Assembly: GCA_019096065.1 (NCBI GenBank)
Contig: JAGUCH010000003.1
Coordinates: forward strand, 6,510,001 to 6,574,000
Direction: 5' to 3'
DNA: 64,000 bases
Origin: Paracyclopina nana
Lineage: Eukaryota > Arthropoda > Copepoda > Cyclopoida > Cyclopettidae
A program made the position numbers and the translations under genes. This document shows, piece by piece, positions 36,729 to 46,790 of this stretch. Position 1 is the first letter of the stretch, and every line of letters starts with the position of its first letter. A model generated the notes under the pieces. It did not search any database. It saw only the letters and a program-made list of their open reading frames with translations, and was not told where the DNA came from.

Positions 36729-37368
36729 AATCAACATGTTCAAAAAGTGTTGTTGCTATAGTGTGTTTGTCATAATGCTACACGTTCAAAGAGTGTAGTG
36801 CTTAGCATGGTAGTTCTGTAGTTTTTTGTGTTGCTGTTAGTATTTCATTATTGTATGTATATGTAGTCAAAATTTGGGATTAGCAGGGCATTCTCATATA
36901 CAGACTTTAAGCTTCCGAATCAGATAGGTAGGCGAGGTATCAGTCTCGAGAAATCATAACATAAAATATCTTGACTACTGAACTGTATTTTAATACTTAA
37001 AGCTTAAAAGCTGTTGGTTATCCAGGCTTGGCTAGCTCAGCTGGTTGCCTTAAACTTTGTTCTGATTTGGCTACTGATGATCTTTCATTTGACTACTCAT
37101 GAGCGAAAAACCCTATATGGACTCGTCATCAGGACAGTATTGTTACATTATACATTATACCATCCCTAGATCAAACATCAATAAAAAAATCATAAAAATT
37201 ATATAATTGGAACTTATGTGCTGCTCAGCTAATAGTAATAGTGGTTACTTTCCTCACGCCAATGAACCAAAAATTTAGCACCGTCTATTTCAGTTTGCTT
37301 TTCTGTTGTCACCTGTTGTCATGCTATTCATTTTATAATCATTTTCAGGAGTGACATGCATTTTTAAT
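36729..37368. other. Non-coding stretch
   Basis: AT-rich sequence between the composite element and the hairpin element. I see no gene, RNA or repeat. Confidence 0.4.
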
Positions 37369-37520
37369 ATAGGATTATACACCTCTAGGCTGGAGGATAA
37401 CACGAATTATTTTTTAGTGTCAAGTGACAGATCACGAGTGAGCGGAGCGAACGAGTGATTGTCACGAGACACTAAAAAATAATGAGTGTTATCCGACAGC
37501 CTAGAGGTGTATAATCCTAT
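37369..37520. mobile_element. Foldback (hairpin) miniature element, 152 bases
   Basis: Two arms of about 65 bases are nearly perfect reverse complements, beginning ATAGGATTATACACCTCTAG and ending in its complement. They enclose a short loop with GAGCGGAGCGAACGAG. A diverged single arm occurs in every mucin spacer, so this family predates the array duplications. Confidence 0.7.
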
Positions 37521-37884
37521 TACTATTAGCTGCCCCCCCAACATTTCAAGCATTGGCTAACATTGAATTTAGGAAAGTTTTTTATGCTTGATTTTTGCAA
37601 GATATGCCTTAAATTTTGCGATTCGCTTTATTGCAGATAGCGAGCGTTAACTCATCAAAGCTGACCCAGCGTTCTAGCCATCAACATGCGCCTGTTGCTG
37701 TTGGGCCGTTGCGTCTTGCCACGATGCCGCGCCGGCCCGTACGGCCATGTTTTTGCTGCGCTCGCTAGTATTGCTCGCTTGACCCATCAGTCAGATTTGA
37801 TGCAGCCTGCGCCGGCCCGTTTGGCCGCTCATTTAGCTCTATCAAGAACAAGTAATGACAAAAAACCATTATTTTTATGGATAC
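37521..37884. other. GC-richer island without a convincing gene
   Basis: Between about 37640 and 37830 GC content rises and two copies of a GCGCCGGCCCGT motif occur about 70 bases apart. A 67-codon open frame here is Arg/Ala/Leu-rich and looks like a by-product of GC content. The island may be the body of a short interspersed element linked to the following tRNA-like sequence. Confidence 0.35.
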
Positions 37885-37887
37885 ACT

Positions 37888-37957
37888 GATAGCTCAGTGG
37901 TAGTGCTTCGGCGCCCTAATTGGTTGCCCCGGGTTCGATTCTTGCCTACCTCCACTG
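37888..37957 (+). tRNA. tRNA-like sequence, probably a pseudogene or SINE part
   Basis: It has a good A box (TAGCTCAGTGGTAG), a B box (GGGTTCGATTC) and a T-run terminator just after. The anticodon stem does not pair well and I cannot assign an anticodon with confidence. It is not the same family as the Arg-like sequences in the mucin spacers, although both contain a CCTAAT stretch. Confidence 0.35.
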
Positions 37958-38226
37958 CTTTTTCTTTTATATGGATATGAAATAGATGGCGCACCAATCA
38001 ATTGAGATATAATGATCATTATCCACTTGTAGATGGATAATGTTCATTATCATACTGCGAATCAAAGAGGATCATGGAAATTATAGGGTCGGAGTTTATG
38101 TACTGCTCAGCCGTCTCAGCTAATAGTAATAGTAATTTAGTCTGTGAAGCCCTATAAAGTATGATAATGCAAATACTACTAGAATGCTGACTTAATAGTC
38201 TGGACTTAAGTCAGTTTGGTCGAACC

Positions 38227-38516
38227 AATCCCAACCAGAAATTCTGGGCCCTCATACGGCAAAAAAACCCTAAGTGAAACTTATACGTTTTATCAACATT
38301 GAGTTCAAGTTGTTATGTAACATTAACTACCTTGACACCTAGGTAAAATCGAAAATACAAATTTTCCGTGTCACATTCGATTTTTCTCAATTTTTTTTCA
38401 TAGGTGATACGGAAGTTAATGTTACATAACGACATAAACTCAACCTGGATAAAACGAAGGAGTGCTAACACGTTACAATAACTTTCAGAAAACTTGGGAA
38501 AATTTCTGGTTGGGAT
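38227..38516. mobile_element. Foldback element, about 290 bases
   Basis: Outer arms ATCCCAACCAGAAATT and its complement enclose longer inner arms (about 38288-38336 and 38413-38460, centred on GTTATGTAACATTAAC) and a third inverted pair around CACCTA/TAGGTG. No open frame. It fits a non-autonomous miniature element. Confidence 0.6.
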
Positions 38517-39498
38517 ATCAGTTGTGGTTAAACTAAAATGCTACTCGAGAATTCCCAACTGATTTGAGGACGGCTTCATTCAAATTAAAAAAAAAAAGAA
38601 AATGTACATGGTTCACCTGCTGACAATTGTCAAAATATCATCATAATATCACTCGATATTTATGTTGTAGGAATGATCGTATTGTAACCATTTATTACTC
38701 TGACTATTTATGAAAGAATCAAGAAAAAGCGGAAACTTCTATGAAACCGCATCATGCGCCATTATAGTCCCTGTCGTCAAGGGTAAACAGCGCCCCCTAT
38801 TGTGAAAATAGAGCTAGTATCAACGCAGCTGCGTAGCAATGGGAAATCACGTTTTTTGACTTGTTCTTGAAACCTATGCAGTATTTTAAAAAATGATGAA
38901 AATAAACTCATAAGTATTTTTCTCAACAGCAATTTTAGTGAAAAAATCACCTCTTGTGTATGTCATATTCACTCAAGAACTCAATATCCATCGGAACTAT
39001 GTTTGTGGCAAAGAGAAGATTCTCTGAAATCAGGAACATTTTGTAAATGTCTTCAAATGACAGCTCATATTTTGGTTTTATGCTACAATATCATCAGTTT
39101 TTGTTTAAAAGTAATAGGAAAAGGTGCTGCATTCAAGGGCCTAAGATCAGCGGAGGAATTTTCTGAAATGCCGGAAATGAGCTCCCTCTATAGTTTCTTA
39201 CGCTCAAATGCAAGGCTTATTAGGTGTTCAAGTTTTAACAGCGCCCCCTAGCACCTCCACTGGGCTAAAAAACAAAGCTCACTCCAAGCAATCAAGTGTT
39301 ATTTTGAATTTTAAGAAAATGTCCACTGGTGACCCAGGCGCAAGCTGTAACTTCCTAACTAGCCCCGTGAAGTGGTCGTCTCATTCATGGTTAAAAAAAC
39401 TTTGCTTACTAGTAATGGTTGCCGTTGTAGTGGAAGATCCTAGGTTAACATGAATTAAACGGATGATTAAGCAATCAAAAAACTAAAAATCATGAGCC
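38517..39498. other. Non-coding stretch downstream of the ShKT gene
   Basis: No convincing exon on either strand. A short motif CAGCGCCCCCTA occurs twice (near 38791 and 39239), probably part of a small dispersed repeat. I saw no canonical poly(A) signal for the minus-strand gene that ends at 39499. Confidence 0.35.
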
Positions 39499-40645
39499 CT
39501 ACGCACCTGCTGTGCTTGTATCTCCAACTGTGGTAGCCTGAAAATAATCAAATAGAGTATGTAAGCTTGTCGTCACATATGGGCAACATTTTTTGTCTTT
39601 CATTATTTTACGGTTTTGTCACATTTGACGCTATTAAAAAATGTGTTTGTGACTAATTCCAAACGGAGTGGAATTATTTGTTTGAAGGAAATACAATGGT
39701 GGAGGTAGAAATGAGAATTTGGACCTTACATCTACAATTCTTGGGGGCAATGTTTGCTTCAAGACAAGTTAAAAAAGACACTCTAACCTCTCTTAGCCTG
39801 CAATGGTTTTTGACAATTGCCACTGGAAAATATTTTTTTTCTCTTAACTCTGGCCAATGTTTTCAACACTTACCAAAGTAGTTTGAAATGGGGGCAGCTC
39901 ATTTTGCACATTCACCACGGTATTCTGAAAGGTACCCACACTGGAAAGCAAGGACTCGGTTGCTACCACATCCTCAATTGTGATCTGCGTCAAAAGATCC
40001 AGGATTCTAAGACTGATAGAAATAATGGCATCTCTTATCCCAAGAATTTGTGGCAAGTTCAGGCCATTCAGTGCGGACAACAGGGATATTTGGTTATCTA
40101 TTTCGGCCTTTAAGCCTGCCAATTGTTGCTGCTCAGCCAACCCTCTGTGTTGGCCGAAGATGAAGGCTCTCATGCGCGCTAGCACACCTTGGGAGCTGGT
40201 TAATTCAGCAATTCTCGCAACAAGGGCAGCTTTCACTTCATTGATGGTGGCTGCTATTTCTGTCAATGTTCTGTCCACTGCAGCTATTGTGTTTAGAGGG
40301 GGTGCAATGGAAACTTTTGGCACTGGAACGCATGGCTTGGCTTCGCTCCGCTCTTTTTTGTCCAATTTGGGCCCTTTGCTTTTGCATACTTTGCAGCTAA
40401 GACGACAATTGGCTTGGAAGAAACTTGTGCTGCAGACTACAGCACTCAGCTTGGAATTGCATTTGATGTTGTTGTCTTCGCATAATTGTTGAGCTTTCGC
40501 TGCAAAAAGGAAGGTGTTTTCAAATTAGGATAAAGGGTATAGCCGTATAACAAAGGAGGGCCCACTTACATTCCGCTAATTCAAAGCAGTTAAAATTAGA
40601 TGACATCAGGAAAAAGCAGGAAAAAACTGCTTTTAGCTTCCACAT
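39499..40645 (-). CDS. Secreted ShKT protein with mucin-family helical domain
   Basis: Three-exon model. Exon 1 is 40570-40645, with Met at 40645 and a GTAAGT donor. Exon 2 is 39874-40499, with acceptor TTTTTTGCAG and a GTAAGT donor. Exon 3 is 39499-39537, with acceptor TTATTTTCAG and a TAG stop. Introns are 70 and 336 bases and all phases agree, giving 246 residues. Residues 1-20 or so form a hydrophobic signal peptide. Six cysteines (32, 39, 48, 57, 61, 64; spacing 6-8-8-3-2) match the ShKT module found in many animal secreted proteins. Residues of about 97-220 are a helical domain homologous to the C-terminal domain of the mucin array. No protease domain accompanies the ShKT module. Its role is probably extracellular; nothing shows toxicity. 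It may represent the ancestral layout from which the repeat genes arose. Confidence 0.75.
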
Positions 40646-40659
40646 AATGTCAGCGAGTG

Positions 40660-40691
40660 AGTTGCACTAAAAGGTTTTTCTACCAATTATA
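40660..40691 (-). promoter_or_regulatory. Short intergenic segment before the ShKT gene
   Basis: On the minus strand this segment has TATAAT (40686-40691), which overlaps the stop codon of the upstream tentative gene. A CCTTTTAG acceptor-like site follows, about 22 bases before the Met. It could be a core promoter or a trans-splice site. Neither can be decided from sequence. Confidence 0.25.
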
Positions 40692-41157
40692 AGCAGGCAT
40701 TTTCTAGTGCTGTGTTTATAAAACTAAACTCAGATGACGATTTTTCACTCTCTATTATAGGCTGAATTTTCTGCTGACTTTTGGCCTGCAATAACTTTAT
40801 GGAGTAATTAAGAAAGCTATAAATTGCTTTTTCCTTGTTTGAGAGCAAGGATATGTTTGTATGAATGCCAGATAAATTATCAGCTTCATTGATTGAGAAA
40901 TTTGCTTCACTTCTAATGCATGCCCTGAAAAAATGCAAAATAAGCGCGAAGCATCAAAATTCACGAAATGCAATATTATATTTGTACTGCACTACCATTA
41001 ATTGCAGCTAGTAAATTTGCTCTCATTACATTTTATGCTCAGACTTTGGTAATTTAGGCAGACCAAGCGTTATATAAAATGTGATCCAAGCAATCTGATG
41101 CCAGGTGATTATCATAATTAATAAAATCCTGACAATGCATTGCCATATTTCATTCAT
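40687..41157 (-). CDS. Tentative small two-exon gene, unknown function
   Basis: Exon 1 at 41030-41157 starts with Met and a strongly hydrophobic stretch (a possible signal peptide or membrane anchor) and ends at a weak donor GTAATG. Exon 2 at 40687-40924 follows a strong acceptor (a T-rich run ending TTTTTTCAG). It encodes a Ser/Lys/Asn-rich segment ending in TAA. The phases agree, giving 121 residues with a 105-base intron. The stop is only 41 bases before the Met of the ShKT gene on the same strand. I recognise no domain. The weak donor is the main doubt; exon 2 could instead belong to another upstream exon. Confidence 0.35.
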
Positions 41158-41270
41158 TGAAGGAAGGCTTATGTAAAACTTATAAAATGGTAATTTTTGT
41201 GCAACTTCGCTATAGCCTCAGTATTTTGGATATGTTTAAAAATAACCTGAAATAAATACAGAAAGACTAA

Positions 41271-41640
41271 GGGCCTGTTCACCTGCTTATTATGGCCGTT
41301 ATTTTGGCAAAATATTGGAGAGAAATACTGAGAAACTGAGAATTTTTATATTGGTGTAGGATGGCTTTTGGTACCAATATACCGATTCCGAAGTCAAAGG
41401 CTCATTATCCTCCGCGTCTTTGATCGTAGCATGGTTGCGGTTGTTATCGGTTTTTATTTACTGACGAGGTTGCGATGTCAGTAAATAAGAAGCGATCACA
41501 ACCGTAAGCATGCTACGATCAAAGACGCGGAAGATAATGAGCCAAAATCTGAAAAATGATTTTACAAATACCACATATTTGCAAATTTCATCATAATATC
41601 GCGCGTTATTTTGCTGATAATAATGCAGGTGAACAGGGCC
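41271..41640. mobile_element. PIF/Harbinger-type MITE with nested hairpin
   Basis: The termini are GGGCCTGTTCACCTGC and its near complement, with TAA target duplications on both sides. The body is shared with 45397, 53436 and 60380. It contains a 145-base hairpin (41399-41543) not present in the other copies. No open frame, so it is non-autonomous. Confidence 0.75.
41399..41543. mobile_element. Nested foldback element, 145 bases
   Basis: A near-perfect palindrome with arms starting GGCTCATTATC, inserted into the Harbinger-type MITE. Compared with the unfilled copies it adds about three extra A bases, consistent with a 3-base target duplication. Confidence 0.7.
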
Positions 41641-44567
41641 TAATATTGACTGGAATTTCATGTATAGGCAAAGGTTTCAAATACTTGAAGTTTGCTCAAG
41701 TATTGAAAAACTTTATTGGCACCTGGAGTAGACTTCAGTATTGAAATTCTATGGTGCACAAACATCAGGTAATGATTAAAAATGCAAAATTCCTTCGAGC
41801 AACATGATAGAAATCAATTATTGTGCGACTTCATAGGTATAAAAACTAAATGAAAAACTGCTCTAAATATATTGACAAAAATCGCTCAACGTTCTTAAAT
41901 AATTCAAGGCATTTCAAATAGTTAACAATTTTAGTCTATGTTTTATGCAGAAAAAGTGTTGCTAGTTCTTAGGGGCTGTGAAAGTGTCACCTTTATGGCA
42001 AGGAAGACAAAAGTTCAAATAATTTTGTAAAATAGCTGGGACCCCCATTGTCGATGCAATCTTCAAGCTATTGTGTCTCAAGAGCTATTGTTCAATTTGG
42101 AACCTTTTAAAAAGTTGGCAGCCAACATTCTATAGAAGCATAATAATAAGCAAATGTACATGCACGTACTTCATACGAGCTGCTTTTGAAAAGCCATTGT
42201 TTGCTTCAATAAAGAAATAGCCTCAAAGGCTTGAAATTTTACAGTTCTCTTTGAAAAAGTGACCACTAACCTAACTAACTAAACTTATGCTCTGATATTT
42301 GTATAAGCGTTTCTTCTTTTGGGCTAAGATTTGGTTGTCAAAAAAGTTGGAAAATGTCTCAGGCTACCAAGAAAGGTTTGCAAGGAAGCAAGACAAGCCT
42401 ATCTATCATAAGAGGGAATTTATGCCAATATGTCCAATATCGCTAGGGGAGCAGCTACCAACTTTTTCCTCAGACTCTCCAATATTTTCTGTGATTGCCA
42501 TATTATAAAGGTAGATTTCCTGTCAATGTGGCATTTGTCAAGAATCACGAAAATGTGTGTGACATTGAGATACATCTCATTTCCTTGCTAGGATTATTAT
42601 AATAGGGGGAAATAATGATGATGGCACTAAAGCTCCTCCCCGCATTTGTAATAACAATTTTCCACCCTTTCATTCATGAATGACATTTTCATATCCTTTG
42701 ACTAACTCTGTCATTAAAAAAGTATTGGAGTGGGGTAAATTGTTGCATAACTCTATAGCTTCACCGAAGCTCTGAGCTCTAGAAAAAAATATATGAAAAA
42801 GAGCTACCTTGTTACTACAAGTGGATACTAACTTCTTTTAAAACACCTTGTAAATTGGCCATAATTACATATTTTTGGCTCAATGATTGGCAGTGGCCAA
42901 AAATGTTATTTCATTTATTGAAGGGTTAGCCAAATTATATGGCTAGCCGCAGTGAGCACGCTAGTCTGAAAACTCGGAAAAAGTCGAACATTAGCACAAA
43001 TCAGCTATGCACATGTTTTTATATATTTTATAATTGCTATGGCCAAATGATTTTTCGAAATGAAGAGTTTTTTGTGGCAACTTTTCCCCTCGTGAAAAGA
43101 GCCATCAAAACAGCCGAGGCAAAAAACGGACAGTAAAATCCTAAAATAGACAACAAAATTCTGCTAGACTGCTATTTAGCTAAAGGGAAAAAAGGAATTG
43201 CGCTTTTAATAAAACAAAAAAGGGGCCAAGCTTTATGGCTTTTCCTCGTGTTCAAGCAGCAGGAAATTCCGTCTCAGTTTAATGCCATAAATAGATATCA
43301 TTTGGCTTGACTCAATAGTCTCAAAAGTGAGTAATTTGACCTTTCGTCCTTGAAGAAGTTGAGAGTTTTTGTTCATTTGAGAGCTTGACATTTTAAAAGG
43401 GGCAAGGGAAATTCTAGAAATGGAAAATGACCACAAAAATCCCATCAAGCTGCCATTTTTCTACCCACAGGGGAATTGGAATTTTTTCAAGAAGATGCAG
43501 GCAGTTTTGCAGTCCACAGTAGCAAAAGTGAGACTAAAATATCCTAAATGTAAGCTTTTTGCTATTCCCATCCATTGGTAAGAAGGTACGTACGTATTTG
43601 AGCGAGCGTTTAGCGTGAGCACAGTAATGGCAAAATTGGCAATTTTACTTGATGTGTTTGTTCACTCAACATTCCTTCTTTTGATCCTTTTTTTTACTAG
43701 TTATTTTTATAGCATGCTCTGAAGTGCCCATTAATTAGATTTAGTCAGCTGCACAAGTCTCGCATTTTATTTGTCTTTAACACTGCAAGTTAAGCCAGTG
43801 AAAAAAGTAGTAAAAAACTCCATTTTTGGCTCATGTGGATTGCTATTTCCAGCTTAAAAATAGCCAGCAGTCATAATTGGATATTTGACTCCATCCAATT
43901 ATTTTTTCTATCCTTTTAAATTGGCTTTTTGACCATGATATAGCAGGAATGGAATCCACGGTTTTTTATTACCTCTTTTTCCCTAGAGGGCTTTTTTCAA
44001 GTCCTAATTTACCATTGGAAAAATGGATCAGATTTGGGCTGTCTGTAAAATTGCTCATCATAAAGTGTCAGCTGTCTGTAGATAATGAGCCATCTGTAAT
44101 TGTCGATCCTCCTTTTCTCAGCTTACTCGGCTTTTGTGAACCTACTGCAAATTCTATTCCTCTCGTTATGGCTATTAGCATATGTATTAATCCATTCAGC
44201 TAACATTCCTCCTACTCTAAAAGCAAAGCATTAAACTTGCGTGTTTTACAAAGCATTTGAAATAATCGATTTGTGAGAAAATTGGCTGTGTGGTCCTGGA
44301 CTTCCAGATGACATTTTCAAACATGTCTTGAAAAATAGCAAAGTCACGTCATTTGGCTGACAACCTCAAACAGTGAGACACAGATTTTTGGTTTCATAGT
44401 AGCAGGAGCAGAATCATCATTATTGGCCTACACGATTTAATTCCAAATAATTGAGCCAGCCACCATCATTAAAAGCCAATTTTCAATTTGGTTTGGACTG
44501 AAGAACAAATTACCTCAACAGCTGATGTTCAGCTTGAAATGAACCAGAAGCAAATATGTGTGCATTT
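41641..44567. other. 2.9 kb without a supportable gene
   Basis: AT-rich sequence with scattered open frames of 65-84 codons, none with convincing splice sites or coding composition. It is downstream of the membrane protein gene on the minus strand and may include its 3' UTR. No repeats noticed. Confidence 0.4.
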
Positions 44568-45238
44568 TTAGGAATATTTCAGCGTTGCAATGCAAGGGTT
44601 ACAGTAGACTTCGCAAAATTTGAATTTCGACTGGCCGTGAGCATCTCTACCGCACTTGATTTCAAACTTGAGGCTTGATGTGGTTTGCAAGGGCGTATAA
44701 GTAGACGGCAAGCGTACATCATTCAAGTAAGCCATTGCTTCTGGAGATCCTTTCAAGTTGGAGAACTGGACGTCATAAGTGGCATTTGCAGGCAATTCGA
44801 ATTTAAGGGGCTCTATCTCAACCTCGAACCCACTCTTGGCCACTTTCACCCTTTTTGCAGCCACTGTTGCCGATTTGGTGCCCAAAATAGACTGATTGGT
44901 GAAAAATTCGAAATGTGCCACAAAAGGCGAGACTTGCCTGTGCATCAAAGCCACATTGTAGTCATGATTTTGAGGATTCTGTAAAAGTCTCTTATTGGAA
45001 TATTTTTAAGGGGTCAAATTTGTATGCTTACACTTTTTGTGGGGCAGTCACACACTGGGACAGCTTGTCCAGATCCGTTTCTGATGAGAAACACAGCCAC
45101 GCAAATGGCAATGAATATGATGGCAAAAGTTGTCAGAGCATGCAGAAACATGTGCAAATCAATTCTTAGCCTGCTGTTGCTATTATTTGGTGGCTTGGCA
45201 TTGTTGTCGTGAGACATGCTCATCTCTTGAGACTCCAT
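44568..45238 (-). CDS. Type II membrane protein, unknown family
   Basis: Two exons: 45032-45238 and 44568-44978. They are joined by a 53-base intron (donor GTAAGC, acceptor CTTTTACAG) at phase 0, giving 205 residues. An earlier in-frame Met at 45256 would add six. About 30 hydrophilic residues rich in Asn and Ser are followed by one membrane segment (about 31-53). A Cys-Asp-Cys motif comes just outside. Then a predicted beta-rich ectodomain ends in a cluster of four cysteines. The lack of a signal peptide and the single N-terminal anchor suggest an extracellular C terminus. The general shape recalls LEA2-like single-pass proteins, but that is only a resemblance. Confidence 0.65.
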
Positions 45239-45396
45239 GATCAATAAGCAAATCATTTATTTTCTATGATGAGTTTTTCAAAACGAGTTTTTTAATGGCA
45301 TTTTCCCACACTATATGAAGGCATTGGCACTTGTCGTATTCCCCTAAGTGTAATATTACAGCCTAGCCACCACTGGTAAATTCATTCTGGATCAGG

Positions 45397-45619
45397 GGGC
45401 CTGTTCACCTGCTTATTATGGCCGTTATTTTAGCAAAATATTGGAGAGGAATACTGAGAAACTGAGAATTTTTATATTGGTGTTGGATGGCTTTTGGTAC
45501 CAATATACCGATTCCGAAGTCAAAATCTAAAAAAATGATTTTACAAATACCACATATTTGCAAATTTCATCATAATATCGCGCGTTATTTTGCTGATAAT
45601 AATGCAGGTGAACAGGGCC
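45397..45619. mobile_element. PIF/Harbinger-type MITE, 223 bases
   Basis: Same termini (GGGCCTGTTCACCTGC) and body as the element at 41271 but without the nested hairpin. TAA follows the right end; the left target duplication is not clear. It lies about 140 bases upstream of the membrane protein start. Confidence 0.7.
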
Positions 45620-46620
45620 TAAGTCATTTAGGTATAATTTGTAGAAATAATTTAGGGAGAAGCATTGTAAAGGCCAAATGTTTCCTATTTGATTGCTTTT
45701 AAAAACTCGTCTTCATCTTTCATGTCCCGCATGGCTGATACATTTATGGAGCACTTAAGCCATCTATTAGGCAAGCTTTATGGCTTGGCTTATTAGGAGT
45801 TTTTGAAAGCCTCTAGTACACTATAAAAAAGTGTACAGAGCAAGGACTCATTTTCCGTGAGCTGCTTTTCATTTTACCTACCTTTTATGAAACGAGAGTA
45901 AGATGAGAAGAAGTTTTACGTAATGGTGTGATTCCAAGAATATTCTAGAGCAATGATTGCCCGCTTTGTTAAATAATTCGGTGTTATTTCAGTTGAAGGT
46001 AAATAAAAAAGTACTGTTTGCGTCCACAAGCAAATCAATTTCTTTATCACTTTATTTTAGAAAAGTAAGGGGAAAAGTGTAGACAATCAATTAATGTGAA
46101 GCCAGGAACTAAGGTTTCAAATCCACATTGGGCAATGGAGGTATAGCGTTTAGAAAAGGGGGATTTTTGAAACTAGTTAGCTCCAGTGTGTAATTGGCTC
46201 TTTTGTTATTGTTGTCCTAAAGGGCAGGCTCAGATTTCCTAAAAGAATGGTCCATATATCCGGATTTCAGTTCTGCCTATCATTTTTTCATTTGGGATGA
46301 CTCATGGAAAGGAATCATGCAGAAAAAGACGCATTTGCCTGGTCATGTCCACTTATTAAAAAAGTGGAAGATGTGAACTATACTGCATGAAAATGCAATG
46401 GGTCAGCTAATAACGCGAGCTGAGTCAACCGTTTTTTTAGAAGCGAATTATCCAGAAAAAAAATAGAAAAGTCAAACAAAGAGGCTTATTTTTAAAAGAA
46501 TCTGTTCTGAGAAGAAAGAAAATTGCCGATTTTTTTTCACTCGGTGTACTCATTTTTTAATTAAAAGACAAAGAAGGCTCAAAAGTCTCCAGCTGCCTTT
46601 GGTAATTGTAGCGCAAATAT
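45620..46620. other. Non-coding stretch
   Basis: AT-rich, no supportable gene or RNA. I see nothing distinctive. Confidence 0.4.
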
Positions 46621-46790
46621 TGGCTTAGTCTTTCGCAAGTTTTGCATAGTCACGCTATTTAAATAGCTCATAGCATAAAATGTATTTAAATAGCCTCTGG
46701 ATGTATTTAAATAGCTGCTATTTAAATACGTTTTATGTTATGAGCTATTTAAATAGCGTGAATATGCAAAACTTGCGAAAGACTAAGCCA
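46621..46790. mobile_element. AT-rich foldback element, 170 bases
   Basis: Arms of about 70 bases start TGGCTTAGTCTTTCGCAAG and are mirrored at the right end. Inside, the motif ATTTAAAT recurs six times. It could extrude as a stable hairpin. It is probably a miniature element; no target duplication was resolved. Confidence 0.6.

Noticed and set aside
37686..37889. 67-codon frame with a signal-like Leu-rich start
   Set aside because: It is confined to a GC-richer island with internal repeats, with no partner exon or domain.
43949..44203. 84-codon plus-strand frame
   Set aside because: No convincing start, splice or domain evidence, and its composition is like the surrounding non-coding DNA.
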